Below, piece after piece: positions 39,785 to 50,267 of a DNA stretch of 64,000 nucleotides. The first letter of the stretch is position 1; the number at the start of each line of letters is the position of its first letter. The stretch comes from Closterium sp. Naga37s-1. Its lineage: Eukaryota; Streptophyta; Zygnematophyceae; Desmidiales; Closteriaceae. The stretch lies in NCBI GenBank assembly GCA_947471745.1, contig CANJKZ010000783.1:74501-138500 (forward strand), in the 5' to 3' direction. The translations under genes and the position numbers were made by a program. Below the pieces are notes generated by a model. That model was not told the DNA's origin. It made no database searches and worked only from the letters and a program-made list of their open reading frames with translations.

Positions 39785-42700
39785 CTCCCCTTCGCTTCTG
39801 GAGTGTCGCTGCTGGTGACGTGGCTCTGTCCAGTCAGCAGCATGCAATACTCGAACTTCTGCTTTCCGAGCTTCTTGGTCAAGTAGTCGACTGCCATCTC
39901 GGACGTGGGGCAGTATGACAACTCGAGTCTCCTCTTCTCGATCTCGTCCTTCACGAAGAAGTATAGCAGGGCGATGTGTTTCGTCCTGTTTGCGAAACCG
40001 TTCTTGTTGGCTATGCGAATGGCCGACTGGTTGTCGCAGAACAGGGTGAAGTTTGGTAACTGGGCTAGCTTGGCTTCCTCCAGGAGTTCGCGAAGATACA
40101 GTCCTTCCTTGGTGGCTGAGCAGAGTGCGATATATTCTGCCTCAGCTGAAGAGAGGTGGATTAATTCCTGCTTGCTCGACTGCCAGGAGATAGGCCCGAT
40201 AGGCTCGAAGCGATAGATGTAGTCGGTGCACGAGCGCCTGTTGTCAGACTCGCCAGCGTGATCGGCGTCGACGTAGCCGATTAATTTAGGTGTCGAGGTT
40301 CCGTTCTTGTGATAAGTCAGGCCGATCGTCGGAGTGCTAACGAGGTAGTGAAGAGCGCGGTCGAGTTTCGCCATGTGTTCGGCTTTAGGCCTTTTAAGGT
40401 AGGTGGCGAGTTGACTTGCAGAGTATGATAGGTCCGGGCGGCAGGTGACAGCTGCGAAGAGAAGGCAGCCTAGCTTTCTTTGGTAGTCGCGTATGCCGGC
40501 GGGTCTTAGCGGAGTGGATCCTTCCTTGTTGTTTCCTGCCGCGTAGCGATATGGCGTGGAGATGGTGGTCGGTGTGAGTGCGAAGCGTTTAGCGATGGTG
40601 TCGGCGTATTTCGCGGTGTTGAGGTAGATTGCGTCTCCTTTTTTCCTGAATGTTGAGGCCGAGGTATTGCGTGACGGTAGAGGAGAATGTGAGAGTGAGA
40701 TCTTTCTGCAACTCCCCTTCGAACCAGGTGGTGATCCCATCGGTTGAGCCGATGTAGAGAAGATCGTCCACGTAGACGATAAGTAAAATGTAGTCGGTTC
40801 CTTTTGTGAGCCGGTACATGCCTTGATCGTGCGGTAGTTGGTGAAATCCGATGCGAACGAGTCGGGCGTGGAGGTACTGCTGCCACAATCTCGGGGCTTG
40901 CTTGATCCCGTACAGGGATTTCAATAACTGACATACGTGGTTGGAGTTCGTACTGGAGCCATGTGGTAGCTCAACGAAAATCTCTGCGTCGACGGGTGCG
41001 TAAAGTAAGGCGTTGGCAACATCGATTTGCCGCAGCTTCTTCATGGCGGCGATCGCGAGAAGGATTCGCAATGACGTGTGTCGGCTGACCGGGGCGAATG
41101 TCTCGGTGAAGTCGCGCCCGTTTTCTTGGTCAAAACCGCGTACGACCCAGCGTGCTTTAAATTTGTCAATGGTGCCGTCTGCCTTTGTCTTCACACGGAA
41201 GACCCACTTTCCGGTAAGTATAGTCTTGTTTCGTGCCACACTGATGGGAACGACTTTCCAGGTGTTGCGCTCCTCTAGTGCCTTCAATTCCCTGTCCATG
41301 GCTTCACGCCATTTTTCCTTGTGCTCCCCCCCCAGAGCCTGCTGAACCGTCGCAGGCTCCTTAGGAATCGCAGTGTCGTGGACCACGGTGACCAGGCCAA
41401 GTATCTGGAGGCCACTCTGTGTGTAGCGGGGGAGTGTGGTATCCGCGGGATAAGCTACTTCGTCACCTGCTTCTGGGTCAGGTATGAAGTTGGGCCCTAT
41501 GCGTTCTGCTTCGTTGGTGTTGACTTCTGCAGGTGTAACGTAACCGTTGTCGGCGAAGTGATAAAATACTTCGGCGTTGACGCTTTCGCGAGGGTTTTCG
41601 TCATCCATTGGGACATCGACGGAGCAGTAAGGGAGAGGTCCGGCTTCCTCCAAGGCTGCGTCCACGTTCTGCTCGTCCCAGTCAGCTTCGTCCGCTGCGG
41701 AAGCGAAGGCTCGGTCTCCACGAAGTCCACTGGTGAGGTCGCATTGTTCTTCCACGTTGGCTAGATAGGAGTCGAGAGTGAGTCGTTCGTAGAAAATCAC
41801 ATCACGTGCTACCACTGTTTCCTTGGTGTGGACGTCAAAAATCTTCCATGCGTTGTAATTCTTTTCGATGCCCAAGTGTAGCCCCCACTGTGCGCGTTGG
41901 GAGAATCGGCCGGCTCGTGCAGATGGGGGTCGGTACTGTACCATGCAGCCGAAGACCCGTAACATTTTTGTGCTGCCCAATTTTCTTGTCCACAGCAGAT
42001 GCGGTGATGCGTTGTTCGGGAGCGATGATGACGAGAGCAAGTTGTGCAGCATGACGGCGTGGTCCATTGCTTCGGGCCACTGGTTGTTGGGTAGTCGCAT
42101 GCCACGTAGCAGCTTGCGCATGGTGTTCTGAAGGGTCCTGTTCATTCTTTCTGCCACACCCTGCTGTTGATGGGTGTAGGGAAGGGAGATGAGCCTATTG
42201 ATTCCCTTCTCCGCCAGGTAGTCCTTGAAGCGTTGTGAGGTGTATTCTCCGCCTCCATCTGACTGAAAACTCTTTAGCTCCACTCCGAACTCTCGTCCTG
42301 CTGCTGGAAGCCAGGCGACGAATGCTTCGAAAGCCATGTCGCGACTCGGAAGGTTCAGGTGCCAAACGTATCGAGTGGCAGCGTCGATGAAGGTGATGGT
42401 GTAGTTGTAAGCTCCTTGTCCTGGTACGTGATTGTACAGGATGTCGCTGTACACCTTTTCGAGCGGTGCGTATGCTGGTGCACTCGGGTTGTGGTGAGGG
42501 ACAAACGGCTGATGCGGTAAGTCAGCTTCAGGACATGTGAAGCACGTTCCTTTTACTCGTTGGAGTTCTCTCCCGTCATGTAGTAGGAGCGAGTCTTTGT
42601 CAAGCCATCCTGCTCTTATCGTGTTGTTTAACGTTGTGTTGCTCGGGTGTCCCATCCGTGCATGCCAGATTTCTTCGCTGGCGCGGTGTCCGGGTGAACG

Positions 42701-43205
42701 TCGGTACATGTCGGAGTTGGAGTAGAAGCTGGCGGTGAAGTTGGCGCTTCGATGAACTTCTCGTCGTGCCGGGTTTAGCTGCTGCGCGGGTGTCGGTGGT
42801 GTGTCATTGACGAAGATCGGTGCCGTTGAAGGACCAGCGATTGGTGTTGATGTTACCACTGCTGTTACCGTTGTCTCTGCTGCTGCCGTTGTTGTCTCTG
42901 CTGCTGCCGTTGTTGTCTCTGCTGCTGCTGATGTTGTCTCTACTGCTGCCGTTGTTGTCTCAGCTGCTGCCGATGTTGTCTCTTCTGCTGCTGATGTTGT
43001 CTCTGCTGCTGCCGAATGTTGAATTGTCGCTAATGCTCTTGTTCTTTCTGCTTCAGGAATGGTGTGCGAGTACCAGAATCCTTCGGGGCTGAAGTTGGGG
43101 TCAAGATCCGGTGGATGTGTCCAGGAGGTGAAGGTGACGATCCCGTCGCTGTCAGCTGTGCCAAGGTCTGGGACGACATTACCACCGTAGCTCAGAAAGG
43201 TAAGC
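39769..43205 (-). pseudogene. E7 pol (integrase, RT, RNase H), one frameshift
   Basis: From the 5' side: a protease-integrase spacer (VPDLGTADSDGIVTFTSW), an AAETT repeat, pre-integrase IWHARMGHPSNTTLNN with CFTCPEADL, integrase D (KVYSDILYN), D (FQSDGGGEYTSQRF) and E (QQGVAERMNRTLQN), RT with DVANALLYAPVDAEIFVEL and catalytic LIVYVDDLLYIGS (near 40765), then a frameshift at about 40650 in a T6 run, then RNase H (LIGYVDADHAGESDNRRSCT, SSAEAEYIALCSATKEGLYL, FCDNQSAIRIANKNGF). Apart from that shift the frame is open for about 1,150 codons, so the decay is recent. Confidence 0.93.
42853..43018 (-). repeat. In-frame minisatellite coding AAETT repeats
   Basis: Seven or so 21-24 base units (GCTGCTGCCGTTGTTGTCTCT on the plus strand) encode SAAAETTSAAEETT-like peptide on the minus strand, within the E7 pol frame, between protease and integrase. 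Every unit keeps the frame. Confidence 0.8.
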
Positions 43206-43244
43206 AGCTAGAGATATGAACTTCATGTACATTCGAAACAAGTA

Positions 43245-43271
43245 CCGTATCGCCCCGGATATAACCGCAGG
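43245..43271 (+). repeat. P1 left terminal inverted repeat
   Basis: CCGTATCGCCCCGGATATAA then CCGCAGG, preceded by TA. It pairs with 46923-46949. Confidence 0.9.
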
Positions 43272-43539
43272 CCTATGTTAAGTGCATGCGCTTCTATCTG
43301 GAGCAATGCGCTTATGGCCGATCCTCAATTAGAAGCGCACCCTCTAAAAAAACCTTACTTATTATAAGCGCACCCTTGCTGTATAGACAAGAATGTCTGT
43401 TGTTTTTTTCACTTTCTTTACAACCTTCGTACAAACTACATTACTCTAGCTAAAAAATTCAACTAAAACTTTCAAGTCAAATACATTAGACTAGCATCCT
43501 AGCCTACACAACATTATTAAGTTTAGTCTAGCCTAAGGC

Positions 43540-45789
43540 CTACTCCTCGTCCGACTCAGGCTCCGTGGAGTTGTTGCCAAAGAACCCGTCTGCTTGGATG
43601 TCGTCATCAACCTCTACCTCGTGGGATAGCTGACCTCTCCGGTGCGCCAGCACCAGTCCGTCTTCACTCCCGTCAAGGGCATTGCTGATGCCGCAGGTGA
43701 GGAACGCTCTCTTAATCAGGTCGGCGGGCACAGCTTTCCACGCCCGTGAAATCCACTTGAGCACCACCTCCGGAGATGGTTTCTTAATGTTCCCTGCACC
43801 ACATACACGGGGGTGGGAAACACGTGGGTCCACAAGCAGGCAGACATACAGACGAAGCGGTCACGGGAGAACACTTTTGCGTACCTGCGGGTGTCAGGAT
43901 GTTCATGCCGTCCTGCTCGAACCAGGTCTGGTACTGCTGCCGAACACTCGCCTTGAAGCTTTTGTTGACCGACACATCGAGCGGCTGCAAGTCTGCCGTG
44001 CATCCCGCTGGGATGACCGCCGGCACGATGTTGAGTTCCACGAACTTCGCCTTGACTTCGGGTGTCAGGTGTCCACGATAGGAGTCGAGCACTAGCATGG
44101 CGCTCCGGCTCTGCAATCCGAACTTCGGTTTCAGGAACGGCACCACGCCTGCACCGAGCCACTCGATTACGCCCGAGGCCTCCATCCACCCGTTAGCTTG
44201 GCAACCGACCACGACATCTGCATACAAGCAAGCGGTGGTTAGATTTTACTTTTGTTTTTCCCCTCGGAAACACGCGCATACGCAGTTTCTTACCGTTCGG
44301 AAAGTCACCCTTTGGGAGGGTCTTGCACTTGAAAAACACCCACGGCTTCAACTTCTCACCCGTCGCCGTGCACGCCAGCATCACAGTGACTCTCTCTTTC
44401 TGGTAACCACCACTGCGGATGGGCACCGACTTCACGCCCGTCTGCTCCACCGTGGTAGTCGCCGGCATCTCCAGCCACAAAGGCGTCTGGTCGGCATTGA
44501 TGATGTAACGATTGTCGATGTCGTAGTCGTGTCGTGCGTCGCGGACAAACTGCCAAATTTCCTTGCACTGCTTGGCCACGTCTGCGCACGGGGAGGGAGG
44601 AACGGTTAAAAGGGCGGATGAGCACCGCTACAGATAAACAAACATGGGCAAGAAAGTACTGAAATACAAGATAAAATTTCACGATAGGATGACAGTGCAC
44701 GGACAGGCACTTACGCTGCTGTGTCTTTTGCGCCACCTTTGTTTTCATGCGCACGGTGAGATTCCACCGCTTGCGGAACCGCTCCGTCCAGCGCTGACTC
44801 GCCTTCCACTTGACGTCCGGGAACAACGCCTTCATCACCTCTTTTGACCAGTCTTGCAGCCGGCCGACTGATACTGCCACACCGCGGCGTCGCCAGTCCA
44901 GGAGTTGGGCGTACACCTTCATCTCCATGGGTCTGTACCAGGAAGACCTTCCGCGCCCATGAAGTCGACACCGAGCACTATGTGCAGCCTTGAGCTCCTC
45001 CGCTTGGTTTTTCCACTTTGTGAGGCATTTGCGGTGTATGCCGGACTCCCGCGCGACCTCGCTTATCGATGCAGCAAGCTCCAGCCGAACGAGCCACTTC
45101 AGTTTCTCCTGGGCGGTGTAGCGCTGCCGTTTGTGTTGAGTCGGCTTGTGCCTGGGAGAGGGGGGGCGGGCATCTCGGTTCTCAGAGGAGGGGTGGGGTC
45201 GTTTTTTTTTAATCGACGGATACGTTGGTATCGGCATCTTCTCGCGTGGTGCGTCGCGCCACCAAGACTCCACACCGTCGTCGTCCGCGTCTGTAGCTTC
45301 ACGATCTGGGAACACGTCCTCCTCGGCGCCCTCTTCACCGTCGACTCCACCGTCGCCTCCAGCATCGCCGTCGCATGTGGGTTGTTTATCGGCGGCCACG
45401 TCATCGTCGGCGCCCACAGCCGACTCGTCCCACGTGCAGGCTTCAGGATTTCCCCACCGAGGTGCAGTCGGCGGACCATTGATTTGCCTAGCCTTGGGTG
45501 TGTCCGGTTCAGACAACCACTCGTCGAAAGTGGCAGGCAAATATAACTGGAGCACGGGCCGATGGTGACCCCACGCGTCAGGAACAGGAGGAGTCGGAGG
45601 ATTCGGAGGAGCGGGAGGAGCAGGAGGAGCAGGAGGTGCAGGAGGAGCAGGCGGAGCAGGCGGTGCAGGGGGTGTAGGTGGCACTGGAGGCGCTGGTGGC
45701 TCACGTGTATACCACCCGTCCGAGGTTAGTCGCCAGGCGCGGGTTGGTTTCTTCTTGAAAAGGAGGTGCGTCCCACTGAATTCCGCCAT
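43540..45789 (-). CDS. Pogo-like DDE transposase, four exons, 649 aa
   Basis: Exons 45789-44715, 44581-44294, 44217-43885 and 43793-43540 have GT-AG borders; the phases close and the total is exactly 650 codons with stop. The N-terminal part has a PPAPPAPP tract, then a psq-type helix-turn-helix (KRQRYTAQEKLKWLVRLELA, SEVARESGIHRKCLTKWK) and a CENP-B-type second DNA-binding part (LDWRRRGVAVSVGRLQDWSK). The catalytic part carries D near 389 (YIINADQTPLWLEMP), D near 499 (AMLVLDSYRGHLTPEVK) and D near 535 (CTADLQPLDVSVNKSFK), the DD(x35)D pattern of pogo/Tigger. The tail is acidic (EPESDEE). It cuts and pastes the element in the nucleus. No defect is seen; activity is inference. Confidence 0.92.
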
Positions 45790-45975
45790 GGCTTTGCCAG
45801 CCAGGCGGGCTAGACTAGAAACTGAATGAAAAAAATGAGGAGGAGGGTGCAGAAATGGGCAACGACGGGGACCCCTGCAGGCTAGCGGCTCGGGGTCCTC
45901 GTCAATGACAGGCAGGAAACCCCCGCCTACCCCCGTAGAGGAACCTGCGTGGCAGCATATTCGCTGCGCTGGCAG

Positions 45976-46572
45976 CAGGGCTGACTATTCAAAAAAATCC
46001 AGTCTGATGTTCTGGGGGCTCTGAAAATTTTTAGTCTGAGGCATATTTCCCAGAGAATGGCCACTCTGATTTTTCAGGTTCCGCAAAAACACAAGTCTGA
46101 AGTACTCAGAACACACTACAACCACTGCAGTACAGTACTGCCACAAATGTAGCACGTGGGGCGCAACGCTAACCAGTTTCCCTCGCTGACACCGCGTAGC
46201 TGCAGTGATGGTCCCGCGTGAGTGGAAGAGTGAGCCAAGTTGGCAGATTTCTAAGGGAAAAGGGTGGCAAAAGTTGCCAAGGACAGATTCTGCGCATGAC
46301 AGCGCCATGAAGTGTGTTCGTACACTGGCAACATATGACGTAGCGGAATGTACGTAGAAATCACAGATCCGCATTTCAGGATCCGTACTCCCTGTAGTAT
46401 GAAGACCCATTATCAGCTAAGTCAGTACTCTGAAAATCTCAGGATCCAAAACCAAGTAAGTCTGAGGCACTCATGTTTGAAAATCTTACAAGTCTGAAAA
46501 ATCAGGATCCGTAGGAAAATACCCTGAGATTTCAGACAATCAGACTATTTTAGTCTGATAAAGTCAGCCCTG
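45976..46572. mobile_element. hAT-type MITE (597 bp) inside P1
   Basis: Ends CAGGGCTGACT...AGTCAGCCCTG form an 11 bp inverted repeat starting CAGGG as in hAT elements. The flanks are a perfect 8 bp duplication GCTGGCAG (45968-45975 and 46573-46580), the hAT hallmark. No coding capacity. The interior has many TCTGA / CAGTCTGA / ATCAGGATCC motifs near both ends. It lies upstream of the P1 transposase start. Confidence 0.93.
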
Positions 46573-46922
46573 GCTGGCAGGGAATCTTCCCCACCCTTCG
46601 AGAGGGTTCGGAAGAAATGCAGATGCCACGCAGCGCATGCGGCTGTGATTGGGCCGCACGGCAACATCCCCGTCACTCCTGTCACGTTCGATGGTTCTAG
46701 ACAACTTTGTGCGGTGGGAAACCGAACCGCAGCTGTTTTTGCCTGAAAACCATGCACGATCCCACTTGTTGCATGGTCCGTTGGATTCGCCTTATTGCGG
46801 GCTTCAGTTTAGTATGTTTGAAAGTGAATTTCATTTTTTCCTTATTATAGGCGCATGCGCGTATACAGACACCTCAATTAGAAGCGCACCCCCCCAAAAA
46901 ACACTGTTTTATTATAAGCGCA

Positions 46923-46949
46923 CCTGCGCTTTTATCCGGGGTAATACGG
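46923..46949 (-). repeat. P1 right terminal inverted repeat
   Basis: The reverse complement reads CCGTATTACCCCGGATAAAA then GCGCAGG; TA follows on the plus strand. Confidence 0.9.
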
Positions 46950-47004
46950 TACGGTATATTTGCTAAATATGAAATGTTTATGACAACAGAGAACTACATC
47001 ACGC

Positions 47005-48800
47005 TTACTTAAGAGCAGCACTACTCAGTTCCACTCCAGGAAGGTTGCTCAGTACAAGTGCATGCAGGTTGCGGCCTTCCGCTCTAATTAGCCTCAAACG
47101 AGGTAATTTCCTGAGCAGTGCCACACCCATCCCTGTCAGATAACAATTTGAAATATCCAGCCCTTCCAAAGCAGTTAAACACTGTACGTGCTCCAGGCCA
47201 GCATCAGTGATCGTTCTTGGAAGAACGAGCACTCTGAGCCTGCTCAAAGGTGCCAGAAACTGCAGGCCAGCGTCAGACACTCTTGTCCCCTTGAGATAGA
47301 GAGATTTGAGGCTGATTGCTGCCCCAATGCCTTCCAAGCAGCTGTCAGTTATATCAGAGCTGGCCAACTCTAGACTCTCCAGATGCTTCATGTAGAGGTG
47401 CTTGATTCCATCAGGGCTGAATTCTGTAGCATCAAGAGTAATATGCTTCAGGTGAGTCATGGTGGAGACATGGGCGAGGATGGCTTCTGAGAGGTAAGGG
47501 AGCCCCTTCAGATCCAACGTCGTCGTTGCATGGATCCTCTGCAAATGATGGAAAAGGTGGGGAAAGCCAACGCTTTGAGGAACAACAGTAGAGATTATGC
47601 CTAGCAGCTGACACCAAGATTCTCGCACTCACCTGCCAAACCGTTTTATAAGCCCCTTGGCGCATCCTCAACTCCTCTTCAACGTCAAACTCCACATGCT
47701 TCAGTGCTGGGGATGGGACCGCTGCTGCATCATTTGAAATCATTCCTTTTCCCAGCTCCTTCACCTCCTCCTCCTCCGAAGCCAGCTTTTCCGTCTCCAC
47801 CTTCTGCAAGCACTCCTTCTGTTCAGCTAAATCCTTTCTCGTTTCTAGAAGAGTCCCTTTCAGAAGGTCCAACTCCCCTTTCATAGTCGCCAGCTCACCC
47901 CTTGTTGTTAGCAACCCCCCCCTTACTGTCACCACCTCTCCTCGCACTGTTAGCAGCTCCCCTTTCACTTGTACCAGTTCTGCTGCCCTGCTCCGCTCAG
48001 CCTCCTCCAATCCCCTCCGTGTCCCCTCCAGCAGCCCTGACTGCTGGAAGGTTTGGGAACACACGGGTTAAGGGAGGAAGAGCGGTGGAAGGGGGGAGAG
48101 GGTTAGTGAGGAATAAAGGTGAGATTTGTGGGTCCCTGCTCATGCCGCCCTCGTGTTGCTCTGCTCGTCCTGCTCGTGCCGGACGTGCTACTTGTCCTGC
48201 TTCTCTATCCGCTCAAACCCCCCATCTCAACACAGCGCTCAACTTTGGGGTAAAGCGATGGGGAGGAGAGGGACGGGAAGCGAAGCGATGGGAAGGGTAA
48301 GGGCGGGGACGGGAACGGAGGGCAAGAGAACAGAGAGGAAAAAAAAGAGGTGGATAGGAAGGAAAGGAAAGAGAAGGGAAGGGAAGGGAAGGGACGAAAG
48401 CCATTTATTGTTAGACCTCTCACCTCCTTTTAAAAGATCTCACCTGTTCAGAAACATGTGCAACGGGACCAGAAGCCGACGAGTCCGATCCCTCCGCCAT
48501 CTGCTGCTTACACGCGCCGCATGCCACGCCGCTGGGCGACCCTACTACCCCCCCGGCGACTCCTGCAAGCGTCGACGATGACGCAACAGCACCCGCTGCT
48601 GAGAACGGCAGGAGCGGCGGCATCCCCCCTATAGGACGCGGCGTTGCTGCTCCGCTACAAGCACGAGACGCGGCGCGACGAGCGGTGTTTATAGCGGAGC
48701 GGGTGGAACTGGGTGGTGAGAGGCGAGAGAGGGGGGAAACGAGGCGAGATCTCGCTGCGCCGCGACGGACGGAGCCCGTGAGAACACGCGCAAGCACCAT
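47005..48800 (-). CDS. Coiled-coil plus leucine-rich-repeat protein (432 aa), host gene
   Basis: Exons 48800-48444, 48040-47633 and 47538-47005 are all phase 0 with clean GT-AG borders. Residues 1-120 are Arg/Ser/Ala-rich and could be an organelle transit sequence. Residues about 120-200 form a coiled coil of 7-residue units (VKGELLTVRGEVVTVRGGLL). From about 255 on there is a row of LRRs of the AMN1/F-box cysteine-containing kind: LDLKGLPYLSEAILAHVSTM, LESLELASSDITDSCLEGIG, LKSLYLKGTRVSDAGLQFLA, LEGLDISNCYLTGMGVALLR. LRRs bind other proteins; the partner is unknown. No F-box is seen. Start 48800 is the first ATG of the open frame; 48623 is an alternative. Confidence 0.75.
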
Positions 48801-50267
48801 GCCGATTGGCTGAAGCTCGTGTCCCAAGCAGGTTGGGAAACACGCGCGAGCCAACTTTACCTGCCTGATGTCAAACTTTTGTAGGAAAATGTCCGTTTGG
48901 GAAAAAGAGACTCGCAGTGCTGGAAGAGTTGAAACGGGAAGAGCGATCGCAGGAGGCGGATCTCACGGATGGATGTAAGTGAACGGGGAAGAGGAGGGTA
49001 ACGAAATGGACCGTTGGCCCCAAGCAGGGGGCGAAATGGATTGTCATGATCGCGTGGAGCGAGATGTCCTAAGAAATCGCCCGTCAAAGCGGTAAAGATG
49101 GATGTTGATGTGAAACATGGGACCATGCCTGGCCGATGCGATGACATCGAGGCGACACGATAAGGCAGATGCGATATGACGATGGAATGGGAGTTATGGG
49201 TGGGACGTGAGGCTGCTGAATGGGTTGAGCCAAACGAGATTTGAATTACAAGGGGGATGGGAAAAAAATCACGCCTTGCGACGGGGAGGGGAAAGTTTCA
49301 CGCCTTGCGATAGTTTCTGGGATGATCCGAGCCGAGCTGCATCGTTCGGCCGCTCGCACGGTCGCAAGACGAGGCTTTTGCATGGTACGATTGGCCGTTG
49401 CAAGTTACCACAAGTAACTCAGGTTCTCCTTGCGCAGGTGTTAGCCACCCTCTAATCGCGGGAATGTGGTGGGAGTTGACGCGTCCTAGGTGCAATAAAA
49501 CGCGCATGCTGAACCGAACCGAACCGAACCGAACCGAACCCGCTGCTAGAAAGTCTGCCAGTGTCGACTGACAGTCTGCCAGCGTGGGCTGACAGTCTGC
49601 CAGTTCGAGTTGCCACTCGCCGTCCGTCAACATGGCCTTTCTGTTAGGTTCGCCTGAACGTTGTCAGTTGCACACACACTTTTGAGCACTGTTGGGAAAA
49701 TTGAGGTAGGCGAACTCTCGCTGTAGAAACTTGGTAGTTACAGCTTGTCGCATGCTTCGCGAAGCCCAGGGTTCTTTGGTCGTCGTCAAGCACTGTCCAT
49801 CTTGCCAGGACCCGCCTTTGCATTCTTGTTTTGCAGCGTTCGACGTCCGTACAGACGTCTGTACCTGCAGATTCATATGGTCAGTTCCAGCAGCAGATGG
49901 TCTGACTATCCCTGAGATAATACCTTGGCATACCTTCGTAACCGATCTTGAAGTCAAGCTGAACAAAGCATACGTGGCTTCACTGTTCAATGGATGTGCT
50001 CATTTCACAGCCCAACTCCCTTTTCAGAGACCGCAAGAACGAGCGAATGTCGACCCGACTTGAAAATGCGCGCTGCGTTGATTGCCAACCTTTCTTGCTT
50101 CTTGATTCGAATCCAACCTGCCAGACACACATAAAGCTCCTCTGTTGCTGGCAGTTCAGACCTAGTACTACGACTAGCACTGCAGTCGTAGATTCAAGTG
50201 ACTGATCGCCATCTCAGTCAGCTCCTAAGAAACGAAACACTTTCTTTGTTCAGAGTTTCGAATCAAC
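48801..50267. other. Intergenic region between two divergent host genes
   Basis: About 1.47 kb between the LRR gene (-) and the root-cap-like gene (+); it presumably contains both promoters. It holds CCGAA repeated five times (49513-49540) and three copies of GACAGTCTGCCAG with GT/CG-rich spacers (49550-49605). No coding pattern. Confidence 0.5.

Larger units (their letters stand above)
39426..43205 (-). mobile_element. E7: third copia family, 5' truncated
   Basis: 3' LTR at 39426-39784, then pol on the minus strand up to about 43205, where recognisable sequence stops about 40 bases short of the pogo element. gag, 5' LTR and primer site are absent. It is distinct from E1-E6 (integrase core QSDGGGEYTS and RT DVANALLYAPVDAEIFV). 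Confidence 0.9.
43245..46949 (-). mobile_element. P1: pogo/Tigger-like DNA transposon, apparently complete
   Basis: 27 bp terminal inverted repeats (CCGTATCGCCCCGGATATAA... and CCGTATTACCCCGGATAAAA..., 23 of 27 matching) are flanked by TA (43243-43244 and 46950-46951), the target duplication of the Tc1/mariner-pogo group. Inside is a four-exon transposase gene. The sub-terminal motif CCTCAATTAGAAGCGCACCC plus TTATTATAAGCGCACC is present at both ends in the same orientation. A hAT-type MITE sits between the right end and the start codon. Confidence 0.93.

Noticed and set aside
44356..45789. Single 477-codon ORF as the whole transposase
   Set aside because: It reads into an intron after 44715; the spliced model gives the conserved DDE domain and closes in phase.
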